NCBI RefSeq assembly: GCF_000336955.1
Contig: NZ_AOLI01000014.1
Location: 168,005 to 232,004 of the forward strand
Reading direction: 5' to 3'
Length of the DNA: 64,000 nucleotides
Origin: Haloferax larsenii JCM 13917
GTDB lineage: Archaea > Halobacteriota > Halobacteria > Halobacteriales > Haloferacaceae
In this document: one piece after another, positions 8,608 to 17,587 of the stretch
Layout of the letters: every line of letters starts with the position of its first letter
Position numbering within the stretch: the first letter of the stretch is position 1
Translations under genes and position numbers: made by a program
Notes under the pieces: model-generated
Database searches by the model: none
What the model was told of the DNA's origin: nothing
What the model saw: only the letters and a program-made list of their open reading frames with translations

Positions 8608-9360
8608 CCGTGGAAACGGGAGCGGCCTCCGGCGACCAGTGCCGTCGGATTCGATACTCGCGTACGTCGTCTGGAGGTAGTTGACGAGGTAGTCGACGGT
8701 CGATGGGTCGTACGTCCAAAACCCCGTGAATCCAGCTTCGTGGGGGCGTTCTTCGGCGACGAGCGCGCACTTGTAGTCGTTGATGCCGTTGCCGTCGTAG
8801 ACGACGAACCAGGAATTGCGAATTTCCTCTGTGCGAGCGAGGTGCAACTGGAACGAGTCCGCCTGTGGGACGCGTTCTGACGGATAGACGTAGGCGTGAA
8901 CCGATAAGTCGCCGCGGTCCCCAAGCCGTTCGTACGCCGTCTGTTGAGGTCGGAGGTTGTCGCCGGTCTGGAAGCCACTGTAGAGGTGTCCGGCACCGAC
9001 ACGCCACGCTCTGTCTTCTATCTCGCGCGTCGCAGCGAGCATCTTGTCGCGGTCGTACGAGGTAAACAGTGTCTCGTCGAGGTGGTCCAACACAGGAGCG
9101 TACTGCTGGCGCTCGAATCCCGGTTCGACCTGCTCGGGTGGGTCGAGGAGGTCGTCGACAGCCACCGCCGTGTGGAACGTATCGTCCGTACTGAGCACGG
9201 CGTAGTTCGATGGACCGTGCGGCGAGCACGCGGACGTAACCGAAATGTTGCGGTCCGAAAAGTGTGCAGCGAGTCGGTCGGTGACGTCACCAACCGGGTT
9301 AAACACCGTCAACGTCTTTTCTGACGCGACGACACCGTCGATAAGGTCACCGAGCGACAT
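8596..9360 (-). CDS. DICT sensory domain protein
   Basis: 254 aa, resembling haloarchaeal stand-alone DICT-domain proteins (a domain named for its link to diguanylate cyclases and two-component systems). The N-terminus MSLGDLIDGVVASEKTLTVF and the central FETGDN-like region (YSGFQTGDNL, RDKMLAATREIEDRAWRVG) with SWFVVYDGNG support the call. No HTH, kinase or membrane segment is present. A TATA-like gaataaaat at about 9389-9398 fits a leaderless transcript. Proposed roles for DICT proteins include light or small-molecule sensing; nothing here decides which. Confidence 0.75.
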   Translation of the reverse strand: MSLGDLIDGVVASEKTLTVFNPVGDVTDRLAAHFSDRNISVTSACSPHGPSNYAVLSTDDTFHTAVAVDDLLDPPEQVEPGFERQQYAPVLDHLDETLFTSYDRDKMLAATREIEDRAWRVGAGHLYSGFQTGDNLRPQQTAYERLGDRGDLSVHAYVYPSERVPQADSFQLHLARTEEIRNSWFVVYDGNGINDYKCALVAEERPHEAGFTGFWTYDPSTVDYLVNYLQTTYASIESDGTGRRRPLPFPRHLA

Positions 9361-9526
9361 CGATGGGAGATAGCAATAGCACTGAGCATTTTATTCTTTG
9401 TATTAGGACAGACACGCCGAGACGATAGTCAGATATTCGAAACAAAACCACTCGCTGTCGAGTAGGAAGTGCGTTATCTGGTGACACGGCTTCCTAACTA
9501 TGGGTCAGTGAGTCGTACGTTTGTGT

Positions 9527-9751
9527 ATGATTTCCGAGCGTACCCATCTGAATGCGGAAGTGTCCGAGGGTGACGAGGGAATCGCCGATTGGTTCGCACA
9601 CGAAGCGCCCGGTATCGTCGCCGGGCTCGAAGCGTCACAGTCCATCGGGCCAGTGACGGCAGCGACGGCGTGGGAACTCATCGCTGCTGGTAAACCGGTC
9701 GCAGCAGTCGAACTCGTCCTCGGCGAAGTCGACGAGTCGTGGCGACACTGA
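9527..9751 (+). CDS. Small conserved hypothetical protein
   Basis: 74 aa from the ATG at 9527; an in-frame TTG lies six bases earlier. Acidic and helical (EGDEGIADWFAHEAPGIVAGLE, TAATAWELIAAGKPVAAVELVLGE). Unrecognised; the stop is 5 bp from the end of the convergent HTH gene. Confidence 0.5.
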   Translation: MISERTHLNAEVSEGDEGIADWFAHEAPGIVAGLEASQSIGPVTAATAWELIAAGKPVAAVELVLGEVDESWRH

Positions 9752-9756
9752 ACTGA

Positions 9757-10311
9757 CTACTCCCTGGAGGACGTGTCGCGAACGTAGAGTTCGACCAGCG
9801 CGTCGAGGAGGTGCGGCGCGAGTTGGAATCGAACGTCCACGTTGTTCGTACTCCGGTCGTACGAGAGGTGTTGCACGTCGAGCGAGGCGAGCAACGTTCG
9901 CATGGCGTCGACGACGTAGTCACTCGCACCTGCTTCGACACGGAGCGATTCGCCGATGTGAATCGAGAGTCCGTCGACGACGGTCTCGTAGCACGTCTTG
10001 CTCGGGGACTCGACGCGCTGGGTTCGTTTGACGAGGCCGAGCGACGACAGCGTTTCGAGGCGACGGTAAATCGTCGACTCCGAGACGTCACAGTTCTCTG
10101 CGAGCTCCTCGGCCGTCATCGGCGAGCGTTTGCACGCCCTGAGGACGTCTCGCGAGACATCGTCTCCGAGCGCGTCGAGGAGGTCTTCGTCGGCGTTCTG
10201 TGGAACCGTCGTAGCCGCCTCTTCTGACACGGCGTCCGATTCGTCGGTTAGTGGACCGTCTAGTTCGTCGGACGACGAGAGAACGTCGTCGACGAGGTCC
10301 CGCCTGGTCAT
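9757..10311 (-). CDS. ArsR-like winged-helix regulator
   Basis: 184 aa. An acidic N-terminal 40 residues precede an HTH (VSRDVLRACKRSPMTAEELAENCDVSESTIYRRLETLSSLGLVK, a haloarchaeal HTH_20/ArsR type). The C-terminal half (SIHIGESLRVEAGA, LSYDRSTNNVDVRFQL) is beta-rich and may bind a ligand. A TATA-like ttatgtaa at 10337-10344 gives a near-leaderless start. The next gene, glmS, reads in the same direction from beyond the promoter, so the target is not obvious. Confidence 0.72.
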   Translation of the reverse strand: MTRRDLVDDVLSSSDELDGPLTDESDAVSEEAATTVPQNADEDLLDALGDDVSRDVLRACKRSPMTAEELAENCDVSESTIYRRLETLSSLGLVKRTQRVESPSKTCYETVVDGLSIHIGESLRVEAGASDYVVDAMRTLLASLDVQHLSYDRSTNNVDVRFQLAPHLLDALVELYVRDTSSRE

Positions 10312-10419
10312 TGAGACCTAGTAACGTGTGCGAAGGTTATGTAATGCGGTGGTGAATTTCGGACAGAAACTGGTATGCTAAGAGAGTGAGGTGTGGGGAG
10401 GACCGGGCGTTCTACGCCC

Positions 10420-12237
10420 TCACTCCACCGTGACGCACTTTGCGAGGTTTCGAGGTTTGTCGATAGGACGGTCGAGTAACTTCGCCGCGTGGTACGCGAC
10501 GAGCTGCAGTTGGACGTTCGCGAGAACACCCGCCACGTCGGGGTGCGTCTCGGGAATCGCGAGGACGTGGTCGGCGAACTCGGATATCTCGCCGTCGGTA
10601 TCGCCCGTGATGGCGACGACGGGCGCACCGCGCGCCTGCACTTCCTTGACGTTGCTCAGCGTCGCCTCGTCTTCCTCGCCGGTGAAGATAGCGAACACGG
10701 GCGTCAGTGGTGTGACGAGCGCGAGCGGCCCGTGTTTCAACTCAGACGCGGCGAACCCCTCGGCGTGTTCGTAGGATATCTCCTTGAACTTCAGCGCACC
10801 TTCGAGTGCGACGGGGTGGGCGATGCCACGCCCGATGAAGAAGTACGCGTCGCTGTCTTGGTATTCGGCCGCGATTGCCGATGCTGTAGCGGTGTCGAGA
10901 ACCTCTTGGACGTCCCCCGGGAGCCGTGAGAGAGCATCGACGATGTCGTGTGCGTCACCAGATTTCGACCCAGTCACGTCCTCGGCGAGACGCTCTGTGA
11001 GGAGCGTCAGTGCCGTCACCTGCGACGAGAACGTCTTGGTCGCGGCGACACCGATTTCCGGGCCGGCACGGATGAGTAACTCCGCGTCGCACTCGCGGGT
11101 AATCGACGACCCGACGACGTTGGTGACTGCGAGCGTTCGCGCGCCAGCAGCGCGGGCGCGCCTGACTGCGTCGAGCGTGTCGGCAGTTTCGCCGGACTGC
11201 GAAACGGCGACGACGAGCGTTCCGGGCGTCACTGGTGGGACAGTCACGGCGTACTCGCCAGCCATGAAGGGGAACGCTGGGATACCGCGTGCAGCCATGA
11301 GTGAAGCGGCGTACATCCCCGCGTGGTGCGAGGTACCCATCGCGACGAGGTGTATCTGCTCGACGTCGGCGAACGTCCCCGGCGGGAACGCTTCGAGTTC
11401 GACACCACCGTTGAGTGGGTTCAACCGGCCGTGAATCGTCCGTCGGAGCGCGCCGGGTTGCTCGTGAATCTCCTTGTACATGAAGTGTTCGTAGCCGCCC
11501 TTCGTCGCCGTTTCGGGGTCCCAATCGACTGTTTCGACCGAGCGCTCGACCGGGCGACCGGCCGCGTCGGTGATGCTGTACCCCTCGCGGGTCGTGACGA
11601 CGTAGTCACCGTCGTGAAGGTAGACGACGCGGTCAGTGTACGGGATGAACGCCGGCACGTCGCTGGCGAGGAAGAACTCCCCGTCGCCGACGCCGAGAAC
11701 TAACGGCGACCCCGAGCGCGTGGCGTAGATTACTTCGTCGTCGCCGATAATCGCCGCGATCGCGTACGTGCCAGAGAGTCTCCCGACGGCAGCGCGGAAC
11801 GCTTCCTCCGGGGTCGCACCGTCGCGGAGGTTCGCTTCGATGAGGTGCGGAACGACCTCGGTGTCGGTCTCGCTCGCGAAGACGTGACCGTCCGCTTCGA
11901 GTTCGGTTCGGAGCGACTGGAAGTTCCCGATGATACCGTTGTGAACGACCGCGATTCGACCGGCCTCGTCGGTGTGGGGGTGAGCGTTCTCGTTTGTGAC
12001 CCCGCCGTGAGTCGCCCAGCGAGTGTGGCCGATGCCGAACGTTCCATCGAGTGGGTTTTGCTCGACCGCAGTCGCGAGTTCCGAGACCTCGCCGACGCGC
12101 TTGGTCAGCGAGAGGCCGTTCGGCCCGTTGACGGCGATACCGGCCGAGTCGTAGCCGCGGTATTCGAGGCGTCGAAGGCCGGACATGAGCGGGTCGACAG
12201 AATCGGCAGTGCCGATGCAGGCGGTGATTCCGCACAT
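10420..12237 (-). CDS. glmS: Glutamine--fructose-6-phosphate aminotransferase (isomerizing)
   Basis: 605 aa, the normal length. Makes GlcN-6-P from fructose-6-P and glutamine. Cys2 (MCGITACIG) is the glutaminase nucleophile, with RLEYRGYDSAG and HTRWATHG of the Ntn amidotransferase domain. The two SIS domains carry MGTSHHAGM, VSQSGETADT and FIGRGIAHPVALEGALKFKE with EGFAASELKHGP. The C-terminal LAKCVTVE is the usual family ending. The ATG overlaps the stop of the upstream nucleotidyltransferase by one base (TGATG), so the two are translationally coupled. Confidence 0.95.
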   Translation of the reverse strand: MCGITACIGTADSVDPLMSGLRRLEYRGYDSAGIAVNGPNGLSLTKRVGEVSELATAVEQNPLDGTFGIGHTRWATHGGVTNENAHPHTDEAGRIAVVHNGIIGNFQSLRTELEADGHVFASETDTEVVPHLIEANLRDGATPEEAFRAAVGRLSGTYAIAAIIGDDEVIYATRSGSPLVLGVGDGEFFLASDVPAFIPYTDRVVYLHDGDYVVTTREGYSITDAAGRPVERSVETVDWDPETATKGGYEHFMYKEIHEQPGALRRTIHGRLNPLNGGVELEAFPPGTFADVEQIHLVAMGTSHHAGMYAASLMAARGIPAFPFMAGEYAVTVPPVTPGTLVVAVSQSGETADTLDAVRRARAAGARTLAVTNVVGSSITRECDAELLIRAGPEIGVAATKTFSSQVTALTLLTERLAEDVTGSKSGDAHDIVDALSRLPGDVQEVLDTATASAIAAEYQDSDAYFFIGRGIAHPVALEGALKFKEISYEHAEGFAASELKHGPLALVTPLTPVFAIFTGEEDEATLSNVKEVQARGAPVVAITGDTDGEISEFADHVLAIPETHPDVAGVLANVQLQLVAYHAAKLLDRPIDKPRNLAKCVTVE

Positions 12238-13406
12238 CAGTTCGTCACCTCCGCGCGTTCGCGGACGTCTCCATGCAGGACAGTGCCGACGCCGACGATG
12301 GCTTCTGCGCCGACCCGGCTCCCGGGCGAGAGCGTCGAGTTGGCACCCACGGTCGCGCGGTCGCCGACGATGCTGCCCAAGCGCCTGTCAGTGTACAGTT
12401 TACGGTCGATGACGACGTCACCACGACCGCCGGGTGAGACGACGCCGTCGCCGATAGTGGCACCCGAGCCGACCACTGAGTCGCGGAGCACGACGCCAGC
12501 GCCCACGCGAGAGTCGGAGGAGACGAGCGAGCGTTCGATGACGGTGTTCGCGCCCACGACGACGTTGTTCTGTAGGCAGGTTCCAGCACGGAGGACAGCG
12601 CCCGGCCCGACGTCGCAGTCTGGTCCGATGACGACCGAGTCCTCGACGACGGCGTTCTCGTGGAGCCGTGCCGAGTCAGCGACCCCGGCCAAGCCCGGAC
12701 GCGTGAGTAGCGATTCGGTCACGGAGAGCAGTCCCCACGGGTGGGACGGGTCGAGCCAGCCACCGTTGACGAGGACCGACGTCACCGGGCCGTCGAGTTG
12801 GTTGACGACGTCCGGAAGTCGTGTCTCGCCTTCGTAGGGGGGGGTGCGCCTGAGTGCTTCGAAGACGCCCCCGTCGAAGACGTACACACCAGCGTTTACG
12901 AGGTACCCGTCGGTCTCTGCCGGGTGTTCGTCGATGTCGGAGATGTGCCCGTCGTTCGTGACGACGACGCCGTACTCTTCGGGCGTCTCGGACTGGGCGA
13001 CGGCGACTGTCGCGACCGAGCGTGTCGTCGAAAACCGTTCGAGGACAGACGAGACGATGTCGGCGTCGACGACGTTGTCACCGTTGCAGACGAGGAACGG
13101 TCCGTCGACGGTGCCCTCTGCTTGCAGGAGTGCGTGTCCGCTTCCGAGTCGCGTGTCTTGGTGGACGAACTCGACGTTCGCGCCGGGGTACCGGGCGGTC
13201 ACGAACGTCTGGATGCGGTCGGCGCGATAGCCGACGACAACGACGACGTGTTCGATGCCGGATTCGAACAGGGCATCGAGGACGTATTCGACGACGGGGC
13301 GGTTCGCCACGGGAAGCATCGGTTTCGGTTGAAACGTCGTCAGCGGTCGAAGCCGCCGCCCTTCACCCGCTGCGAGGACCACAGCCTCGGTGGTTCGGCC
13401 GTTCAT
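12237..13406 (-). CDS. Sugar-phosphate nucleotidylyltransferase with left-handed beta-helix domain
   Basis: 389 aa from the ATG at 13406 (MNGRTTEAVVLAAGEGRRLRP); the frame is open to 13517 but those residues do not look like family sequence. N-terminal pyrophosphorylase domain (LAAGEGRRLRPLT, KPMLPVANRPVVEYV, CNGDNVVDADI) plus about eight hexapeptide coils (NAVVEDSVVIGPDCDVG onward). It lacks the archaeal GlmU NLRHDG/TGRRK acetyltransferase segment, so I expect a UTP or dTTP sugar-1-P transferase only. It is the first gene of a two-gene operon with glmS. A minus-strand TATA-like ttataa lies at about 13494-13499. Confidence 0.8.
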   Translation of the reverse strand: MNGRTTEAVVLAAGEGRRLRPLTTFQPKPMLPVANRPVVEYVLDALFESGIEHVVVVVGYRADRIQTFVTARYPGANVEFVHQDTRLGSGHALLQAEGTVDGPFLVCNGDNVVDADIVSSVLERFSTTRSVATVAVAQSETPEEYGVVVTNDGHISDIDEHPAETDGYLVNAGVYVFDGGVFEALRRTPPYEGETRLPDVVNQLDGPVTSVLVNGGWLDPSHPWGLLSVTESLLTRPGLAGVADSARLHENAVVEDSVVIGPDCDVGPGAVLRAGTCLQNNVVVGANTVIERSLVSSDSRVGAGVVLRDSVVGSGATIGDGVVSPGGRGDVVIDRKLYTDRRLGSIVGDRATVGANSTLSPGSRVGAEAIVGVGTVLHGDVRERAEVTN

Positions 13407-13748
13407 CGGCCCGACCCGACACCAGTGTCCCGAAGCAGTCTCCGATACGTGCGTGACGATATCATACAGAAGGTGGGGCGTCGGACGGGAATTGTTATAA
13501 GCTGTGATACAGCCCAACCGAGAGCGGTTAAGGAGCCCTATCGGGAGGGCCGTGTTGGTCCGAGAGGGTCGAATCCACGCTACTCAGTGGTATCGAGTTA
13601 CCTAATCGCTCGAATCGACACCGCGCTCGGTCGAGCAGAACGTTACGGCGGTCGGGCGAGAATAGTTCGACCCAGACAGCCGAACGATGACTCTCTGTCG
13701 TCGAGGGGTACGCGAGTGAAAATGGAGACCGAACGGGAGTCTAGTGCG

Positions 13749-14391
13749 CTACGCTGGGAGGTATTCTTTGTACGATTCCATCGCGGTGATAGCCATCAGC
13801 GTCGCGGTGCTGACGACTGCCCAGCCCGCTGCTGGGATTTGTTCGAGGCCCGGCACACCGAGCAGTCCTGCCGAGACAGTCGCAGCCACACCACCAGCGA
13901 TAGCGAGATTACGCTTCGCTGCCGACGGCCCCCCGACCGTCGCCGTGTCAGCGTCAGGAGCGGAGACGATGTCCCCCTCCAGATACTGGTCCAGCTGCTT
14001 TGCCGTTTCGAGTATCCGAATGTCCCCCCGGTTTTTGTCGAAATCGACGACTCCAGCCGAGTCCATCTTCGGTAGATGGCACTGGTAGAGGCCGATGTAC
14101 ACACGCTTGCGTTGGCTCGACGAGAGTGCGGCGATGTCGATATCGTTCTCTTTGGCGGCGATGAACTCGGCCATGTCGCCGAGTTTCGCTTCCCCGTCGT
14201 TCTCCTTGAGATACCGGAGCGCGTCGCGTCGACGCTGGTTCTTGAGAATCTCGAAGACCACGTCCTTCGAGAGAAGTTCCGGTTCAGACTGTTTCTGGAC
14301 ACTCTGAGAACCGCCAGTCGCCTCACCTAGTTGTTCTATCCCTGCTTCGTCAGCGGCACCAGTTTTCGACTGTAGTGAATCTGTAGCCATT
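13749..14391 (-). CDS. Membrane-anchored HTH protein of the haloarchaeal DUF7344 type (1)
   Basis: 214 aa from the ATG at 14391. The frame extends upstream, but this Met follows the T-rich promoter side and gives MATDSLQSK. Residues about 40-130 form a winged-helix domain (VFEILKNQRRRDALRYL, RKRVYIGLYQCHLPKMD, VVDFDKNRGDIRI). After a short linker there are two hydrophobic segments (LAIAGGVAATVSAGLLGV, AAGWAVVSTATLMAITAM). It shares domain order with the next gene; both probably regulate genes of this polysaccharide region from the membrane. Target unknown. Confidence 0.72.
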
Positions 14392-14871
14392 GTTTTCCTC
14401 CCCCCACTAGCGGGTAGAGTGTCGCATCCGCGGTTGCGTAAGCGTCGAGCAGTCGAGCTCGACCCCACCACGGTGACGCGACATCGGGACAGCCCCACCA
14501 GGCACGTCCCTAACACCAGAGGGTCAACGAGTCAATAAGTTAGACACGGGTAAATACTTGTCTGACAGTCTCACACACTGATTTGTCCGGGCGTTAGGAT
14601 TGCAAAATCTGCAAGTAGATTGCGTGTAACTATCTAAATAATCACAGACGTTCTGTGTATCCGATACGAACAAAAGAAGTAGTCGACTAACGTTCTGTCT
14701 ATCGGTTAAGCACGTCTCCCAAAATCGATATAGGAAGACTATCTATTTTTTCGACCAATAAATTCGAATAGGAACGTCATACGAACTACCAGAGGCTGAG
14801 AACGGCAGTTGGATAGAAATGTCAACACCTGTCACCCATGTTAGTAAGTTAGCTATCACTTTTTCAGCGCA
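14392..14871. other. AT-rich intergenic region with a direct repeat
   Basis: 480 bp between two DUF7344-type genes, clearly AT-richer than its surroundings from 14520 on. It contains the direct repeat acgttctgtNtatc at 14648-14661 and 14690-14703 (42 bp apart) and several T-rich runs (ctattttttcg at 14741-14751). I see no protein or RNA gene; the repeat may be a regulator site. Confidence 0.45.
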
Positions 14872-15405
14872 TTATTCGACCAGTGTTTCGAACGCTTCAT
14901 CAGCGGTATCCATCCGCTCTTCGACGAGGTATTGAGCCACCACCAACACGAGAAGCGCCGTCGACACGAACGCCGCGATGGCCGACCACGGCAAGAGGAC
15001 GAACCCCGGGAGTCCGAGCCACACGGCGAGAATGAGTATCCAACCCAGGACACCAACGCCCGCGTAGTAGAGACTCCACGAACGAGTCGGCTCCGACTGC
15101 ATCCAGAAGAATCCCCGCCGGGCGACGTCCGAGACGAGTTCGACGGTTCGCGCTTCGTCGTCGTAGTTCACCAAGTCCGCGGATTCGAGCTTCGGGAGGT
15201 GCGTCTGGTAGAGCGAGATGTACACACGCTGTCGCTCCTCGTCTGTGACCTCGTCGACGGCGGTGCCGTTCTCCCGCGCAGCAACCATCGCAGCGAGTTC
15301 CTTCAGAGAGAGGGCGTCCCCTTCACGATGAAGGAAGTAAATTATCTGCCGTCGTCGCGAGTTGCTCAAGATTCGGAACAACTCGTCTTTGGATAGCTCT
15401 GTCAT
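14872..15405 (-). CDS. Membrane-anchored HTH protein of the haloarchaeal DUF7344 type (2)
   Basis: 177 aa. N-terminal winged helix (ELFRILSNSRRRQIIYFLH, LKELAAMVAARENG, RQRVYISLYQTHLPKLE, LVNYDDEARTVEL), then two strong membrane segments (YYAGVGVLGWILILAVWLG, WSAIAAFVSTALLVLVVA) and a short acidic tail. The HTH matches that of the gene at 13749-14391 in spacing and key residues (N/S-RRR, RVYI-LYQ-HLPK), so they are paralogues. Signal and target are unknown. Confidence 0.75.
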   Translation of the reverse strand: MTELSKDELFRILSNSRRRQIIYFLHREGDALSLKELAAMVAARENGTAVDEVTDEERQRVYISLYQTHLPKLESADLVNYDDEARTVELVSDVARRGFFWMQSEPTRSWSLYYAGVGVLGWILILAVWLGLPGFVLLPWSAIAAFVSTALLVLVVAQYLVEERMDTADEAFETLVE

Positions 15406-15745
15406 CGTGGTGTGCGGGCGTCCCCGCGCTTACACGAGAGGACAATCTCCGGTCGTACACCTCTACGAGACAGGTGACCTTTGTTATCGTCACGTTTCCC
15501 GGGTGGTTGCCACCGACGAACTCACAGCATTAAGCTCATATTCACGAGAAATTCGCTACACGTCGGACGGTCAGGAACTGATTTTTATCCGAATCGTAAG
15601 GAGGTTTATTCGAATCAGAGACACGTGAAAGCTCACGTGAACCACACACCACCAAATCGTTAGTTCGAGTGGTAATACCTCAAAACTGGAAGTATAGCAG
15701 TGGCTAACAATACCCGATGGCAGCAATATCTACGTTCGAGACTAC
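15406..15745. other. Intergenic region with CACGTG repeats before padR-like gene
   Basis: 340 bp. Contains two cacgtgaa elements at 15622-15629 and 15634-15641 (12-bp spacing), each with the palindrome CACGTG, about 110 bp before the PadR-like start. A purine-rich aaggagg at 15599-15605 is not followed by a usable ORF. No gene seen. Confidence 0.4.
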
Positions 15746-16024
15746 ATGTTCGAACTAACCGGCTTTCAGCGCGACCTCCTGTACGTCATCGCCGGGACGG
15801 AGCGACCGTCCGGCCAAGAGATCAAAGAGATCATCAGCAGAGATGTCGGCGAGGTCAACCACGGCAGACTGTACCCGAATCTCGACGCGCTCGTCGAGCA
15901 AGGATACGTCAACAAGGGCCAACACGACCGTCGAACGAACTTCTACGAGATATCGGAATCGGGAAAGACAGCCATCCGCGAGCGCCGCGATTGGGAGAAC
16001 CAACACGTCGACCTCAGCGAGTGA
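15746..16024 (+). CDS. PadR family transcriptional regulator
   Basis: 92 aa, the short single-domain PadR form. MFELTGFQRDLLYVIAGTERPSG leads into the HTH; the diagnostic segment GRLYPNLDALVEQGYV and the wing FYEISESGKTAI are clear. It acts as a DNA-binding repressor in the family; here the CACGTG pair upstream could be an auto-operator. It lies 453 bp before wecB. Confidence 0.85.
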   Translation: MFELTGFQRDLLYVIAGTERPSGQEIKEIISRDVGEVNHGRLYPNLDALVEQGYVNKGQHDRRTNFYEISESGKTAIRERRDWENQHVDLSE

Positions 16025-16412
16025 ACAGACACCGACACGTGGTGTGCCGACCGACTGAGAGCGATCTCTGTGTCGCGCGTGCCAGACTCAGAACATCCAC
16101 TTCTCATTCTCGACTGTCTTCTGAGACGATTCGTTCCGAGTCTCGATTCTGAGCCGGGTCTCGACTATTGACCGGGGCGTCACACGCTACCTGTTTTTCG
16201 GGCAGTTGGACGCCCACCAATCCAAGCCAGCGGACACCCCCACTCCAAACCAGCGGACACCAACGATATCCAGAGCGCACCATACCAGGGGAGTCGAGCC
16301 CGAGTCGAGCAGTTTCGCGTCGCTGAAAACCGACGAATTGAGTCGTGTTCCCCGACAGTCGCCCCATAACAAAGCACGTTCCCGACGCGATGACTGGTAG
16401 TGAGTTTCCCCT
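16025..16412. other. Intergenic region upstream of the wecB leader
   Basis: No gene seen. The element ccagcggacacc occurs twice, at 16227-16238 and 16250-16261. A weak TATA-like ataacaaa at 16366-16373 is a candidate promoter for the wecBC unit. Confidence 0.35.
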
Positions 16413-16481
16413 ATGACGAAGCAACGAATTAGCGGCCGCCGAGCCCCGACGATACCGTCCCCGTGGGGAGGACAGCGATGA
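16413..16481 (+). CDS. Possible 22-codon leader ORF overlapping the wecB start
   Basis: ATG at 16413 to TGA at 16479-16481; the product would be 22 aa ending SPWGGQR. The stop overlaps the wecB ATG as ATGA, and the wecB ribosome-binding sequence ggggaggac (16465-16473) lies inside it. This is the layout of a coupled leader peptide. Only the ORF geometry supports it. Confidence 0.35.
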   Translation: MTKQRISGRRAPTIPSPWGGQR

Positions 16482-17587
16482 CGACTCCCCAATCGGTCGC
16501 AATCGTCCTCGGGACGCGGCCAGAGATAATCAAGTTCGCGCCGATAATCGACGCCTGTGAGCGCCGCGGCGTACGCTGTCTCATCGTCCACACCGGCCAG
16601 CACTACTCGCCGGACCTCGACAGCGTGTTCTTCGAGGAACTCGAACTCCCCGAGCCGGAGTACAACCTCGGCGTCGGGTCCGGCAGCCACGGCATCCAGA
16701 CGGGGACAATGCTGGCCAGCATCGAGTCGGTCTTCCTCGACGAAGCGCCGGACGTCGTCCTCGTGCAGGGAGACACGAACTCCACGCTCGCGGGCGCACT
16801 CGCGGCGGTGAAACTCGGGATTCCGGTCGGCCACGTCGAGGCGGGACTCAGAAGCTACGACCGCGAGATGCCCGAGGAGATAAACCGAGTCGTCGTCGAC
16901 CACGTCGCGGACTTCTGCTTCCCGCCGACACCCGACGCCGCTGATATCCTCGAATCCGAGCACGTTCCGGGGAGCATCCACGTGACCGGCAACACCATCG
17001 TCGATGCGATACACAGCTATCGCGACGTCGCCGCCCGAAAGAGCGACGTGCTCGACCGCCTCGACCTCGAACCCGGTGAGTTCTACCTCCTGACGGCGCA
17101 CCGCGCCGAGAACGTCGACGACGCCGAGCGCTTCGCGTCGATGCTCGACGGCGTCGCGCGCGTCGTGGAATCGACTGGGCGAGAGGCAATCTACCCGATT
17201 CACCCCCGGTCGAAGGCGCGATTAGTCGAGTTCGACATCGAGGTTCCCGAGGGAATCCGGGTCGTCGAACCGCTTCCGTTCCTCGACTTCCTCCGACTCG
17301 AAAGCACGACCGCCCTGGCGTTTACTGATTCCGGCGGCGTCCAAGAGGAGACGTGTATCCTCGGTGTCCCCTGTGTGACCATGCGCTACTCGACCGAGCG
17401 ACCGGAGACGGTTCACGTCGGTGCGAACTGCGTGGCCGGAACCGACGCTGTGGACATCGTCGACGCTGCGGAAATCATGCTCGGGAAAGACGGGTCGTGG
17501 CCGATTCCGTTCGGTGACGGAGATGCCGCAGAGCGTATCATGGACGCCCTCGCCGTCCCCGACGCGAAGTCGGAGGTCGCACAATGA
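16478..17587 (+). CDS. wecB: UDP-N-acetylglucosamine 2-epimerase (non-hydrolysing)
   Basis: 369 aa. Converts UDP-GlcNAc to UDP-ManNAc in the cytoplasm. GT-B fold motifs are all present: LGTRPEIIKFAPI, HTGQHYS, VLVQGDTNSTLAG, GHVEAGLRSYDREMPEEINR, LLTAHRAEN and FTDSGGVQEE. I chose the ATG at 16478 because gggagg lies 6-12 bases before it; an in-frame GTG at 16463 is less likely. Its stop overlaps the wecC start (ATGA), so the two genes form an operon and a consecutive pathway step. Confidence 0.95.
   Translation: MTTPQSVAIVLGTRPEIIKFAPIIDACERRGVRCLIVHTGQHYSPDLDSVFFEELELPEPEYNLGVGSGSHGIQTGTMLASIESVFLDEAPDVVLVQGDTNSTLAGALAAVKLGIPVGHVEAGLRSYDREMPEEINRVVVDHVADFCFPPTPDAADILESEHVPGSIHVTGNTIVDAIHSYRDVAARKSDVLDRLDLEPGEFYLLTAHRAENVDDAERFASMLDGVARVVESTGREAIYPIHPRSKARLVEFDIEVPEGIRVVEPLPFLDFLRLESTTALAFTDSGGVQEETCILGVPCVTMRYSTERPETVHVGANCVAGTDAVDIVDAAEIMLGKDGSWPIPFGDGDAAERIMDALAVPDAKSEVAQ

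Noticed and set aside
13566..13576. gggtcgaatcc resembles a tRNA T-loop
   Set aside because: The flanking bases do not form a 5-bp T-stem, and no acceptor or anticodon arm can be folded around it.
16206..16400. 64-codon ORF between padR-like gene and wecB
   Set aside because: Its composition does not look coded, and it contains the ccagcggacacc repeat.
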